From contig JABFVM010000474.1 of assembly GCA_013362785.1 (NCBI GenBank), positions 1 to 33,870 on the forward strand: a DNA stretch of 33,870 bases, written 5' to 3'. This document shows, in pieces, positions 7,946-16,809 of this stretch. Origin of the DNA: Streptomyces sp. Lineage in GTDB: Bacteria; Actinomycetota; Actinomycetes; Streptomycetales; Streptomycetaceae. The notes below the pieces were generated by a model. The model searched no databases. It saw nothing but the letters and a program-made list of their open reading frames with translations, and was not told the DNA's origin. How positions within the stretch are numbered: the stretch's first letter is position 1; the number at the start of each line of letters is the position of its first letter. The position numbers were made by a program, and so were the translations under genes.

Positions 7946-9459
7946 GCGGCGGCCCTCCCGGTGGCTGCGGCCATCACGGTTTCCTCGGTGGCTTCGGAGC
8001 GCGGGATCTCGGCGGTGAGGCGGCCCTCGTGCATCACGAGGACGCGGTCGGCCATGCCGAGGATCTCGGGCAGATCGGAGGAGATCATCAGGACGGCGAC
8101 CCCGTCGGCGGCCAGTTCGCTGAGCAGCCGGTGCACCTCGGCCTTGGTGCCTACGTCGATGCCCCGGGTGGGTTCGTCGACGATGAGCACCTTGGGGCCG
8201 GTGGCCAGCCACTTGGCGAGGACCACCTTCTGCTGGTTGCCGCCGGACAGGGTCGACACGGCGTCGGCGATCCGGGCGTACTTGACCTGGAGCTTGACGG
8301 CCCAGTCGAGGGAGCGGCTGCGTTCGGCGCCCCGGTCCATGAAGCCGGCCCTGACCGTCGTACGAAGTCCGGTCAGGCCGATGTTGCGCTCGATGGACAT
8401 GTCCATCACCAGGCCCTGGGCGCGCCGGTCCTCGGGGACGAGGGCGAGTCCGGAGGCCATGGCGGTGGACGGGGCGCCGTTGGTCAGGGCCCTGCCGTCG
8501 ACGGAGACCTCGCCGGCGTCCCAGCGGTCGATGCCGAACACGGCCCGCGCGACCTCGGTACGGCCGGCGCCGACGAGCCCGGCGAGGCCGACGATCTCGC
8601 CGCGCCGGACCTCGAAGGAGACGTCGGTGAAGACGCCCTCGCGGGTCAGCCGGCGCACGCTGAGCGCGACTTCGCCCGGCTTCACGTCCTGCTTGGGGTA
8701 CAGCTCGTCGAGGTCGCGGCCGACCATGCGGCGGACGAGGTCGTCCTCGGTCATGCCCTCGACCGGCTCACTGGCGATCCAGGCACCGTCGCGCAGGGTG
8801 GTGACCCGCCCGCAGATCTGGAAGATCTCCTCCAGCCGGTGGGAGATGAACAGGACGGCGGCGCCCTGTTCGCGCAGGGTGCGGACCACACCGAAGAGAC
8901 GGGCGACCTCGCTGCCGGTGAGGGCGGCGGTCGGCTCGTCCATGATCAGGACGCGGGCGTCGAAGGACAGCGCCTTGGCGATCTCGACGATCTGCTGGTC
9001 GGCGATGGACAGGCCGCGCGCGGGGCGGTCGGGGTCGAGTTCGACGCCGAGCCGCTGCATCAGGGCCAGTGTCGCCGCGTGCGTGGCCTTGTGATCGATA
9101 CGGCCGAGGGCACGCCTCGGCCGGCGGCCCATGAAGATGTTCTCGGCGATCGACAGGTCGGGGAAGAGGGTCGGCTCCTGGTAGATCACGGCGATGCCGG
9201 CGTCGCGGGCGTCGCCGGGGCCGTGGAAGACGACGGGCGCACCGTCGAGCAGCACCTGGCCGGCGTCCGGCCGGTGTACTCCGGCGAGCGCCTTGATCAG
9301 GGTCGACTTGCCCGCGCCGTTCTCCCCGGCGAGGGCGTGTACCTCCCCGGGGAACAGCTCCAGGGACACGTCCCGCAGGGCGCGGACCGCGCCGAAGGAC
9401 TTCGAGACGTCCCTGAGCGCCAGAACCGGGGCCGGACCCGTGGTGGACGGGTGGGTCAT
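7942..9459 (-). CDS. rhaT: Rhamnose ABC transporter ATP-binding protein
   Basis: 505 residues with two fused ABC domains, the layout of sugar importers of the RbsA/XylG/RhaT kind. Domain 1 has Walker [10 protein letters not shown] and Walker [12 protein letters not shown]. Domain 2 has a degenerate Walker A (GLVGAGRTE), signature LSGGNQQK and Walker [13 protein letters not shown]. Degeneracy of the second Walker A is normal in this family. The protein powers rhamnose import at the inner face of the membrane. AGGAG lies 5 bp before the ATG at 9459. It is the first gene of the leftward operon, and its promoter (9530-9559) and operator (9504-9515) lie just upstream. Confidence 0.95.
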   Translation of the reverse strand: MTHPSTTGPAPVLALRDVSKSFGAVRALRDVSLELFPGEVHALAGENGAGKSTLIKALAGVHRPDAGQVLLDGAPVVFHGPGDARDAGIAVIYQEPTLFPDLSIAENIFMGRRPRRALGRIDHKATHAATLALMQRLGVELDPDRPARGLSIADQQIVEIAKALSFDARVLIMDEPTAALTGSEVARLFGVVRTLREQGAAVLFISHRLEEIFQICGRVTTLRDGAWIASEPVEGMTEDDLVRRMVGRDLDELYPKQDVKPGEVALSVRRLTREGVFTDVSFEVRRGEIVGLAGLVGAGRTEVARAVFGIDRWDAGEVSVDGRALTNGAPSTAMASGLALVPEDRRAQGLVMDMSIERNIGLTGLRTTVRAGFMDRGAERSRSLDWAVKLQVKYARIADAVSTLSGGNQQKVVLAKWLATGPKVLIVDEPTRGIDVGTKAEVHRLLSELAADGVAVLMISSDLPEILGMADRVLVMHEGRLTAEIPRSEATEETVMAAATGRAAA

Positions 9460-9503
9460 GGGGGCTCCTCGACGACGCCGGCGGGACGGCCCTCACGGCG
9501 TCG

Positions 9504-9515
9504 TGAAAGGTTTCA
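9504..9515. promoter_or_regulatory. LacI-type operator at the rhaT promoter
   Basis: TGAAAGGTTTCA is an inverted repeat with arms TGAAA and TTTCA. It lies 14 bp downstream of the rhaT -10 hexamer and 44 bp before the rhaT start codon. It shares the TGAAnnnnTTCA frame with sites at 9670 and 22198, though its centre is GG rather than CG. A repressor here would block transcription just after initiation. Confidence 0.65.
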
Positions 9516-9529
9516 ACTTGGTTGCCGGG

Positions 9530-9559
9530 ACGTTAGGCACGGAGCGCATGTCACGTCAA
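9530..9559 (-). promoter_or_regulatory. Promoter of the leftward rha operon
   Basis: On the minus strand, TTGACG (9559-9554) and TAACGT (9535-9530) are separated by 18 bp, a good match to the housekeeping sigma consensus. The predicted start of transcription is near 9523, about 60 bases before the rhaT ATG, with the inverted repeat at 9504-9515 immediately downstream. Confidence 0.6.
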
Positions 9560-9569
9560 TGGGTCCGTG

Positions 9570-9584
9570 TCGAAAAAGTTTCGA
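9570..9584. promoter_or_regulatory. Perfect palindrome between the divergent rha promoters
   Basis: TCGAAAAAGTTTCGA has perfect 6-bp arms (TCGAAA, TTTCGA) around a 3-bp centre. It lies 10 bp upstream of the rhaT -35 box and 50 bp upstream of the rhaI -35 box. The GAAA...TTTC core resembles the operators at 9504 and 9670, so it could be an auxiliary repressor site or the target of a separate activator. Confidence 0.4.
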
Positions 9585-9633
9585 TGAATGAAGGTCACAG
9601 GGGAGTCACAACCATCAGCCTTGGCCGCGAGGC

Positions 9634-9662
9634 TTGACACCCCTTCGGAGGGCTCATACGTT
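9634..9662 (+). promoter_or_regulatory. Promoter of the rhaI operon
   Basis: A perfect TTGACA (9634-9639) and TACGTT (9657-9662) are separated by 17 bp. Transcription should begin near 9669, giving a leader of about 70 bases before the GTG start of rhaI. The inverted repeat at 9670-9681 falls at the predicted start site. Confidence 0.65.
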
Positions 9663-9669
9663 CCCGTCT

Positions 9670-9681
9670 TGAATCGTTTCA
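9670..9681. promoter_or_regulatory. LacI-type operator at the rhaI promoter
   Basis: TGAATCGTTTCA is a near-palindrome with 4-bp arms TGAA/TTCA and the central CG typical of LacI-family operators. It begins 7 bp after the -10 box, so a bound repressor would occlude the transcription start. Its complement TGAAACGATTCA matches the site at the GH78 promoter at 11 of 12 positions. Confidence 0.72.
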
Positions 9682-9740
9682 CAGAGAAGCGGTTCAGTTG
9701 ACTTCCGTCCGATCTCCGTCCGACGTCACAGGAGCCCTCA

Positions 9741-10901
9741 GTGACCGAGCTCGCCGCGGTGAAGGCCGCACTCAAGACCCAGGCAGTCGAAACGCCGTCG
9801 TGGGCGTACGGGAACTCGGGGACGCGGTTCAAGGTGTTCGCCCAGGAAGGCGTGCCACGGACACCGCGGGAGAAGCTGGACGACGCGGCCCAGGTGCACG
9901 CGTTCACCGGCGTGGCGCCGACCGTCGCGCTGCACATCCCCTGGGACAAGGTCGACGACTACGCGGCGCTGGCGAAGCACGCCGAGGAGCGTGGCGTGCG
10001 GCTCGGCGCGATCAACTCCAACACCTTCCAGGACGACGACTACAAGCTGGGCAGCATCTGCCACCCGGACGCGGCGGTGCGGCGCAAGGCCGTCGATCAT
10101 CTGCTGGAGTGCGTCGACATCATGGATGCGACGGGCTCGCGGGATCTGAAGCTGTGGTTCGCGGACGGCACGAACTATCCCGGGCAGGACGACATCCGGG
10201 GACGTCAGGACCGGCTGGCCGAGGGGCTGGCCGCGGTGTACGAGCGGCTCGGGGACGGGCAGCGGATGCTGCTGGAGTACAAGTTCTTCGAGCCGGCGTT
10301 CTACACGACGGATGTGCCGGACTGGGGGACGGCGTACGCGCACTGTCTGAAGCTCGGGCCGAAGGCGCAGGTCGTGGTCGACACGGGGCATCACGCGCCC
10401 GGCACCAACATCGAGTTCATCGTCGCGACGCTGCTGCGGGAGGGGAAGCTCGGGGGGTTCGACTTCAACTCGCGGTTCTACGCCGACGACGACCTGATGG
10501 TGGGGGCCGCTGATCCGTTCCAGTTGTTCCGGATCATGTATGAGGTCGTGCGTGGGGGTGGGTTCACTCCTGATGTCGCGTTCATGCTCGATCAGTGCCA
10601 CAACATCGAGGCGAAGATTCCGGCGATCATCCGGTCGGTGATGAATGTGCAGGAGGCCACGGCGAAGGCGTTGCTGGTTGACGGGGTCGCTCTGGCCGAG
10701 GCGCAGGCTGCGGGGGATGTGCTGGGGGCGAATGCCGTGGTGATGGATGCGTACAACACGGATGTGCGGCCGCTGCTTGCCGAGGTGCGGGGAGAGATGG
10801 GGCTCGATGCCGATCCCATTGCCGCGTATCGGCGGTGCGGGTGGGCCGAGAAGATCGTGGCCGAGCGGGTTGGTGGGCAGCAGGCCGGGTGGGGGGCGTA
10901 A
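9741..10901 (+). CDS. rhaI: L-rhamnose isomerase
   Basis: 386 residues. It converts L-rhamnose to L-rhamnulose in the cytoplasm. The sequence is of the xylose-isomerase-like TIM-barrel type (Pseudomonas stutzeri/Rhizobium RhaI), not E. coli RhaA. Seen are [57 protein letters not shown] and [15 protein letters not shown], which carry the Glu, Asp and His metal ligands of this group. The GTG start at 9741 has GGAG 6 bp upstream and gives MTELAAVK. It is the first gene of the rightward operon; 112 bp carrying the second repeat copy separate it from the aldolase gene. Confidence 0.95.
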   Translation: MTELAAVKAALKTQAVETPSWAYGNSGTRFKVFAQEGVPRTPREKLDDAAQVHAFTGVAPTVALHIPWDKVDDYAALAKHAEERGVRLGAINSNTFQDDDYKLGSICHPDAAVRRKAVDHLLECVDIMDATGSRDLKLWFADGTNYPGQDDIRGRQDRLAEGLAAVYERLGDGQRMLLEYKFFEPAFYTTDVPDWGTAYAHCLKLGPKAQVVVDTGHHAPGTNIEFIVATLLREGKLGGFDFNSRFYADDDLMVGAADPFQLFRIMYEVVRGGGFTPDVAFMLDQCHNIEAKIPAIIRSVMNVQEATAKALLVDGVALAEAQAAGDVLGANAVVMDAYNTDVRPLLAEVRGEMGLDADPIAAYRRCGWAEKIVAERVGGQQAGWGA

Positions 10902-10942
10902 GCGTCTGCCAGGTTCCGTTGTCTGCGGACTGCGGGCCGCAT

Positions 10943-10973
10943 GTGGCTGGTCGCGCAGTTCCCCGCGCCCCTA
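10943..10973 (-). repeat. 31-bp dispersed intergenic repeat, copy 2
   Basis: This is a perfect 31-base match, in inverted orientation, to 5898-5928. It fills part of the gap between rhaI and the aldolase/dehydrogenase gene. The two copies form an inverted pair about 5 kb apart, enclosing the transporter genes, the divergent promoters and rhaI. Confidence 0.8.
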
Positions 10974-11013
10974 GGTAAGTGCACTCCCCCTCACTGATAA
11001 GGATTGAACGTTC

Positions 11014-13053
11014 ATGGCAACCCATCCCGAAGCCTCTGCCCTCCTCGCCCGTTCCCATCGGCTCGGCTCCGATCCCCGTAACACCAACTACGCCGGCGGG
11101 AACGCGTCCGCCAAGGGCACCGGTACCGATCCCGTCACCGGTGGGGATGTGGAGCTGATGTGGGTCAAGGGGTCCGGGGGTGATCTCGGGACGCTCACCG
11201 AGGCCGGGCTGGCCGTGTTGCGGCTGGATCGGATGCGGGCGCTGGTCGAGGTGTATCCCGGTGTCGAGCGCGAGGACGAGATGGTCGCCGCCTTCGACTA
11301 CTGCCTGCATGGCAAGGGAGGAGCGGCTCCGTCCATCGACACCGCCATGCACGGGCTCGTGGAGGCGGCGCATGTCGATCATCTGCACCCGGACTCGGGG
11401 ATCGCGCTCGCCTGTGCCGCCGACGGGGAGAAGCTGACCGCCGAGTGTTTCGGGGGCCGTGTGGTGTGGGTGCCGTGGCGGCGGCCCGGGTTTCAGCTGG
11501 GGCTGGACATCGCGGCCGTGAAGGAGGCCAATCCGCAGGCCATCGGGTGCGTGCTCGGCGGGCACGGGATCACCGCCTGGGGTGACACCTCCGAGGAGTG
11601 CGAGCGCAATTCGCTGCACATCATCCGGACCGCCGAGAGGTTCCTGGAGGAGCGGGGCAAGGCCGATCCCTTCGGGCCCGTCGTCGAGGGGTACGAGGCG
11701 CTGCCCGAGGGCGAGCGGCGGGAGCGGGCCGCGGCGCTGGCGCCGTTCGTGCGTGCCGTCGCCTCGCAGGACAGGGCGCAGGTCGGGCACTACGACGACT
11801 CCGAGGTCGTCCTTGAGTTCCTGGCCCGGGCCGAGCATCCTCGGCTCGCCGCGCTCGGTACCTCCTGCCCCGATCACTTCCTACGCACCAAGGTGCGGCC
11901 GCTGGTCCTGGATCTGCCGCCGACCGCTCCGCTGGAGGAGGCCGTCGCCCGGCTCAAGGAGCTGCACGCCGAGTACCGCGAGGAGTACGCCGCCTACTAC
12001 CGGCGGCACGCGCTGCCCGACTCCCCCGCCATGCGCGGCGCCGACCCGGCGATCGTGCTGATTCCGGGTATCGGCATGTTCTCCTTCGGCAAGGACAAGC
12101 AGACCGCCCGGGTCGCGGGCGAGTTCTACCTCAACGCGATCAACGTGATGCGGGGCGCCGAGGCGGTCTCGTCGTACGCGCCCATCGAGGAGTCCGAGAA
12201 GTTCCGGATCGAGTACTGGGCCCTTGAGGAGGCCAAGCTTCAGCGGATGCCCAAGCCCAAGCCGCTGGCGACGCGGGTCGCGCTGGTGACCGGCGCCGGC
12301 AGCGGGATCGGCAAGGCCATCGCGCAGCGGCTGGTCGCCGAGGGCGCCTGTGTCGTCGTCGCCGATCTCCATGCCGAGAACGCTCAAAGCGTCGCCGAGG
12401 AGCTCGGCGGTCCCGACAAGGCCGTCGCCGTGCCGGTGGACGTCACGTCCGAGGAGCAGATCGCCGACGCGTTCAAGGCGGCCGTGCTCGCCTTCGGGGG
12501 CGTCGATCTCGTCGTCAACAACGCCGGGATCTCCATCTCCAAGCCACTCCTTGAGACCTCGGCCAAGGACTGGGACCTCCAGCACGACATCATGGCCCGC
12601 GGTTCCTTCCTCGTGTCCCGGGAAGCGGCGCGTGTCATGATCGCGCAGGGGCTGGGCGGTGACATCGTCTACATCGCCTCCAAGAACGCCGTCTTCGCCG
12701 GGCCCAACAACATCGCCTACTCGGCCACCAAGGCCGACCAGGCTCATCAAGTCCGGCTGTTGGCCGCCGAGTTGGGCGAGCACGGCATCCGCGTCAACGG
12801 GATCAACCCGGACGGCGTCGTGCGCGGGTCGGGGATCTTCGCCGGCGGGTGGGGCGCCAAGCGCGCCGCCGTGTACGGGGTCGAGGAGGAGAAGCTGGGC
12901 GAGTTCTACGCCCAGCGCACCATCCTCAAGCGTGAGGTGCTGCCGGACCATGTCGCGAACGCCGTCTTCGCCCTCACCGGCGGGGACCTGACGCACACCA
13001 CCGGGCTGCACATCCCGGTCGACGCCGGCGTCGCGGCCGCCTTCCTGCGGTGA
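11014..13053 (+). CDS. rhaEW: Bifunctional rhamnulose-1-phosphate aldolase / L-lactaldehyde dehydrogenase
   Basis: 679 residues in two domains. Residues about 1-400 are a class II aldolase: His123 and His125 in HVDHLHPDSG and His184 in GGHGI are the expected metal ligands. Residues about 420-679 are a short-chain dehydrogenase with TGAGSGIG (426-433), NNAGIS and the catalytic YSATK (Tyr569, Lys573). This fusion is known in bacteria that split rhamnulose-1-phosphate into DHAP and L-lactaldehyde and oxidise the latter to L-lactate with NAD. AAGGA lies about 10 bp before the ATG. A 10-bp palindrome (TGAACGTTCA, 11005-11014) touches the start codon. The stop overlaps the next start as GTGA, so translation is coupled to rhamnulokinase. 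Confidence 0.96.
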   Translation: MATHPEASALLARSHRLGSDPRNTNYAGGNASAKGTGTDPVTGGDVELMWVKGSGGDLGTLTEAGLAVLRLDRMRALVEVYPGVEREDEMVAAFDYCLHGKGGAAPSIDTAMHGLVEAAHVDHLHPDSGIALACAADGEKLTAECFGGRVVWVPWRRPGFQLGLDIAAVKEANPQAIGCVLGGHGITAWGDTSEECERNSLHIIRTAERFLEERGKADPFGPVVEGYEALPEGERRERAAALAPFVRAVASQDRAQVGHYDDSEVVLEFLARAEHPRLAALGTSCPDHFLRTKVRPLVLDLPPTAPLEEAVARLKELHAEYREEYAAYYRRHALPDSPAMRGADPAIVLIPGIGMFSFGKDKQTARVAGEFYLNAINVMRGAEAVSSYAPIEESEKFRIEYWALEEAKLQRMPKPKPLATRVALVTGAGSGIGKAIAQRLVAEGACVVVADLHAENAQSVAEELGGPDKAVAVPVDVTSEEQIADAFKAAVLAFGGVDLVVNNAGISISKPLLETSAKDWDLQHDIMARGSFLVSREAARVMIAQGLGGDIVYIASKNAVFAGPNNIAYSATKADQAHQVRLLAAELGEHGIRVNGINPDGVVRGSGIFAGGWGAKRAAVYGVEEEKLGEFYAQRTILKREVLPDHVANAVFALTGGDLTHTTGLHIPVDAGVAAAFLR

Positions 13054-14498
13054 GCGGGGCCGTGAAGTCGTACGCCGCGGTCGACCTCGGCGCGTCCAGC
13101 GGGCGTGTCATGGTCGGCCGCGTCGGCCCGGACAGCCTGGAGCTGACCGAGGCGCACCGGTTCGTGAACCGGCCGGTGCGGGTGCCCGAGGGGCTGCGCT
13201 GGGATGTGCTGGGCCTCTATGCCGGGGTGCTGGACGGGCTGCGGGCGGCAGGGCAGGTCGACTCGGTCGGCATCGACAGCTGGGCCGTGGACTACGGGCT
13301 GCTGGACGCCGACGGGGCGCTGCTCGGCAATCCCGTGCACTACCGGGACTCCCGGACGGAAGGGGTCGCGGAGAAGGTGTGGGCGACCGTGCCGGCGCAG
13401 GAGCTGTACGCCGCGACCGGGTTGCAGTACGCGCCCTTCAACACCCTGTACCAGCTGACGGCCGCGCGGGCCTCGGCCCAACTGTCGTACGCCGAGCGGC
13501 TGTTGCTCATTCCCGACCTCCTGACGTACTGGCTCACCGGTGAGCAGGGCACCGAGCTCACCAACGCCTCCACCACCCAGCTGATCGACCCCCGCACACG
13601 CGACTGGTCGTACGACATCGCCTCGCGGCTCGGCATCGACCTGGGGCTGTTCGCGCCGCTCCGGCAACCCGGCGATTCCGCGGGGGTGCTGCGCGACGAG
13701 GTGCTGGAGGAAGTCGGGCTGAGCGGGCCGGTGCCGGTGACCGCGGTCGGGTCGCATGACACCGCGTCCGCCGTGGCCGCCGTTCCGGCCGAGGGCGAGC
13801 GGTTCGCGTACATCTGCACCGGGACCTGGTCGCTGGCGGGGCTTGAGCTGGACGCGCCCGTGCTGAGCGAGGAGAGCCGGGCCGCCAACTTCACCAATGA
13901 GCTGGGGCTGGACGGCACGGTCCGGTATCTGCGGAACATCATGGGGTTGTGGCTGCTCCAGGAGTGCGTACGGGCCTGGGGGGACCCGGAGTTGGGCGCG
14001 TTGCTGCCGGCCGCCGCCGAGGTGCCGGCGCTGCGGTCGGTGGTGGACGCGGGTGACTCGGCGTTCCTGGCGCCGGGGCGGATGCCGGAGCGGATCGCCG
14101 AGGCGTGCCGGGACTCGGGGCAGCCGGTGCCCGCATCGCCCGCCGAGATCACGCGGTGCATCCTCGACTCGCTCGCGCTCGCCCATCGCCGGGCCGTCGC
14201 CGAGGCGCAGCGGCTGGCCGACCATCCGGTGGACGTCGTGCATGTCGTCGGGGGCGGGACGCGCAACGCCCTGCTGTGCCAGCTCACCGCCGACGCCTGC
14301 GGGCTGCCCGTGGTGGCCGGCCCGACCGAGGCCGCCGCCCTCGGGAACGTCCTCGTCCAGGCCCGGACCCACGGGCTGGTCGGCGACCTCACCGACGGGC
14401 GGCGACTGCTCACCCGTACCCAGCCGTTGACCCGGTACGAGCCGCGCGGGGACGCGGCGCGCTGGCGCGAGGCGGAGGCCCGGCTCGCCCGGGGGTGA
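13050..14498 (+). CDS. rhaB: Rhamnulokinase
   Basis: 482 residues, the usual length for FGGY-family rhamnulokinases. It phosphorylates L-rhamnulose to L-rhamnulose-1-phosphate with ATP. The N-terminal domain opens with AAVDLGASSGRVMVG (ATP phosphate-binding) and carries GIDSWAVDYGLLD, whose Asp is the likely catalytic base. The C-terminal domain has YICTGTWSLAGLE and VVHVVGGGTRNALLCQLTADA, the adenosine-binding blocks. The GTG start overlaps the stop of the aldolase gene by four bases. It lies 71 bp before lutA on the same strand. Confidence 0.95.
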   Translation: MSGAVKSYAAVDLGASSGRVMVGRVGPDSLELTEAHRFVNRPVRVPEGLRWDVLGLYAGVLDGLRAAGQVDSVGIDSWAVDYGLLDADGALLGNPVHYRDSRTEGVAEKVWATVPAQELYAATGLQYAPFNTLYQLTAARASAQLSYAERLLLIPDLLTYWLTGEQGTELTNASTTQLIDPRTRDWSYDIASRLGIDLGLFAPLRQPGDSAGVLRDEVLEEVGLSGPVPVTAVGSHDTASAVAAVPAEGERFAYICTGTWSLAGLELDAPVLSEESRAANFTNELGLDGTVRYLRNIMGLWLLQECVRAWGDPELGALLPAAAEVPALRSVVDAGDSAFLAPGRMPERIAEACRDSGQPVPASPAEITRCILDSLALAHRRAVAEAQRLADHPVDVVHVVGGGTRNALLCQLTADACGLPVVAGPTEAAALGNVLVQARTHGLVGDLTDGRRLLTRTQPLTRYEPRGDAARWREAEARLARG

Positions 14499-14539
14499 AC
14501 GGGGTCTCCCCGCGGGCGCGCTGCCGCATTACCCTGCAC

Positions 14540-14550
14540 TCATCCGATGA
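14540..14550. promoter_or_regulatory. Candidate operator in front of lutA
   Basis: TCATCCGATGA is a perfect 5+1+5 palindrome 19 bp upstream of the lutA ATG, inside the 71-bp rhaB-lutA gap. Its shape is compatible with a GntR-type site, the family that commonly controls lactate operons, but no GntR gene is present in the window. Short length makes chance occurrence possible. Confidence 0.35.
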
Positions 14551-14569
14551 TCGATCACTAGGAGCCGCG

Positions 14570-15325
14570 ATGCGTGTCGCCCTGTTCCTGACCTGTGTCA
14601 ACGACACGCTCTATCCGGACACCGGGCGCGCCGTGGTGAAACTGCTGACCAGGCTGGGCGTCGACGTCGACTTCCCGATGGCGCAGACCTGTTGCGGACA
14701 GGCGCACTACAACACCGGCTACCGGCATGAGGCCGAGCCGCTGGCCCGGCATTTCTCCGATGTCTTCGGGGAGTACGAGGCGATCGTCACGCCGTCCGGG
14801 TCGTGCGGGGCGATGGTGCGGGAGCTGTACCCGCGGATGGGTGAGCGGGCCCGGGCCGAGGGGCGCGGGGACACCCTCGCGGCGACGCTGGCGCCGGTGG
14901 TGCCGAAGACGTACGAGCTGACGGAGTTCCTGGTGGACGTGCTGGGGGTGACGGACGTCGGGGCCTACTACCCGCACAAGGTGACCTATCACCCGACCTG
15001 CCACGGGCTGCGCGGGCTGGGGCTCGGCGAGCGGCCCCGGCGGCTGCTGCAGGCCGTCAAGGGGCTGGAGTTGGTCGAGTTGCCGGGGGCGGAGGAGTGC
15101 TGCGGGTTCGGCGGCACTTTCGCGTTGAAGAACTCCGATGTCTCGGCGGCGATGGGCGCGGACAAGGTGCGCAACGCCGCCTCGACGGGAGCGGAGGTGC
15201 TGTGCGCGGCGGACAACTCCTGTCTGATGCACATCGGCGGCACCATGGCGCGGCTCAGTACCGGGATGCGGCCGGTGCACATCGCGGAGATCCTGGCGAG
15301 CACGGAGGAGGGGCCGACGGCATGA
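14570..15325 (+). CDS. lutA: L-lactate utilization protein LutA, iron-sulfur heterodisulfide-reductase-like subunit
   Basis: 251 residues. LutA is part of the LutABC (LldEFG/YkgEFG) complex that oxidises L-lactate to pyruvate. It contains two CCG domains: TCCGQAHYN with Cys41-Cys42, and HPTCHGLR (Cys144) with ECCGFGG (Cys177-Cys178). These cysteines bind an iron-sulfur cluster in relatives such as heterodisulfide reductase subunit B. The ATG at 14570 has AGGAG 5 bp upstream. The stop overlaps the lutB start as ATGA. Its place directly after the rhamnose genes fits the L-lactate made by the upstream dehydrogenase. Confidence 0.95.
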   Translation: MRVALFLTCVNDTLYPDTGRAVVKLLTRLGVDVDFPMAQTCCGQAHYNTGYRHEAEPLARHFSDVFGEYEAIVTPSGSCGAMVRELYPRMGERARAEGRGDTLAATLAPVVPKTYELTEFLVDVLGVTDVGAYYPHKVTYHPTCHGLRGLGLGERPRRLLQAVKGLELVELPGAEECCGFGGTFALKNSDVSAAMGADKVRNAASTGAEVLCAADNSCLMHIGGTMARLSTGMRPVHIAEILASTEEGPTA

Positions 15326-16809
15326 GTGGGACGTATCTCGGGATGCCGGCGTTTCCGAAGGCCGCGCACGAGGCCGTGCACGACGCCACCCTGCGCGGCA
15401 ATCTGCGGCACGCCACGCACACCATCCGCGCCAAGCGTGCCAAGGCCGTCGCCGAGGTCTCGGACTGGGCGGCGCTGCGCGAGGCGGGCAAGCGGATCAA
15501 GGACCACACGCTGCGTCATCTCGACCGGTATCTCGTGCAGTTGGAGGAGTCGGTGACGGCGGCGGGCGGCACGGTCCACTGGGCCGCCGACGCCGAGGAG
15601 GCCAACCGGATCGTCGCGGACCTCGTGAAGGCGACCGGGGAGTCGGAGGTCGTCAAGGTCAAGTCGATGGCCACGCAGGAGATCGGGCTGAACGAGGCCC
15701 TGGAGGCGGAGGGCATCCGCGCCTACGAGACCGATCTCGCCGAGCTGATCGTGCAGTTGGGCAAGGACCGGCCCTCGCACATCCTCGTCCCGGCGATCCA
15801 CCGCAACCGGGGCGAGATCCGGGACATCTTCCGCAACGAGATGGGCGAGTGGGGCCGCCCGGCGCCCGAGGGCCTCACGGACACGCCCGCCGAACTCGCC
15901 GAGGCGGCCCGTCTGCATCTGCGCGAGAAGTTCCTGCGGGCAAAGGTCGGCATCTCCGGCGCCAACTTCATGGTCGCCGAGACCGGCACGATGGTCGTCG
16001 TGGAGTCCGAGGGCAACGGGCGGATGTGTCTGACCCTTCCCGAGACGCTGATCTCGGTCGTCGGCATCGAGAAGATCGTGCCGACCTGGCGGGACCTGGA
16101 GGTGTTCCTGCAGACACTCCCCCGCTCCTCCACCGCCGAGCGCATGAACCCGTACACGTCCATGTGGACCGGTACGACCGACTCCGAGGCGGCTGACGGA
16201 CCGCGCACCTTCCATCTGGTCCTGCTCGACAACGGCCGTACCGACACGCTCGCCGACGAGGTCGGCCGCCAGGCCCTGCGCTGCATCCGCTGCTCGGCCT
16301 GTCTCAACGTGTGCCCGGTGTACGAGCGGGCCGGCGGGCACGCGTACGGCTCGGTCTACCCGGGCCCGATCGGCGCCATCCTCAGCCCTCAACTCCGGGG
16401 CGTGACAAGCGAGATCGACGCCTCGCTGCCGTACGCCTCGTCGTTGTGCGGCGCCTGCTACGACGTGTGCCCGGTCGCGATCGACATTCCCGAGGTGCTG
16501 GTGCATCTGCGCGAGCGGGTCGTGGAGGGCGGCGAGGTGACGGCGAACGGCAACAAGGTGGTGCTCAAGCCGGCGAAGGGACATGCCGCCGAGCGGGCCG
16601 CGATGCGGGCGGCGCGCTGGGCGTTCGGGCGTCCCGGCGCGCTGCGTGCGGGGCAGCGGCTCGCCTCGCGCACCCGTCGGCTGCATCCGCGCTCGCTGCC
16701 CGGGCCGGGCAAGGCGTGGAGCGGGACCCGGGATCTGCCGGCGGTGCCCGCCGAGCCGTTCCGGGACTGGTGGCAGCGGACGCAGGGTGGAAAGGACGGC
16801 GCGAAGTGA
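15322..16809 (+). CDS. lutB: L-lactate utilization iron-sulfur protein LutB
   Basis: 495 residues. The N-terminal two-thirds is the LUD (YkgG-like) domain, with ETGTMVVVESEGNGRMCLTLPE as a recognisable block. The C-terminal part has two ferredoxin-type cluster motifs, C321-IRC-SAC-LNVCP and C376-GAC-YDVCP. It passes electrons from L-lactate oxidation to the respiratory chain as part of LutABC. The start is the ATG overlapping the lutA stop, and the end overlaps lutC as GTGA. The basic, Arg-rich tail of about 90 residues after the second cluster motif is typical of LutB. Confidence 0.95.
   Translation: MSGTYLGMPAFPKAAHEAVHDATLRGNLRHATHTIRAKRAKAVAEVSDWAALREAGKRIKDHTLRHLDRYLVQLEESVTAAGGTVHWAADAEEANRIVADLVKATGESEVVKVKSMATQEIGLNEALEAEGIRAYETDLAELIVQLGKDRPSHILVPAIHRNRGEIRDIFRNEMGEWGRPAPEGLTDTPAELAEAARLHLREKFLRAKVGISGANFMVAETGTMVVVESEGNGRMCLTLPETLISVVGIEKIVPTWRDLEVFLQTLPRSSTAERMNPYTSMWTGTTDSEAADGPRTFHLVLLDNGRTDTLADEVGRQALRCIRCSACLNVCPVYERAGGHAYGSVYPGPIGAILSPQLRGVTSEIDASLPYASSLCGACYDVCPVAIDIPEVLVHLRERVVEGGEVTANGNKVVLKPAKGHAAERAAMRAARWAFGRPGALRAGQRLASRTRRLHPRSLPGPGKAWSGTRDLPAVPAEPFRDWWQRTQGGKDGAK

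Noticed and set aside
6533..9094. An 853-codon open frame on the plus strand
   Set aside because: It is antisense to rhaT, rhaP and rhaQ, its translation is low-complexity, and the minus-strand genes carry unmistakable ABC and permease motifs. It is a product of high GC content.
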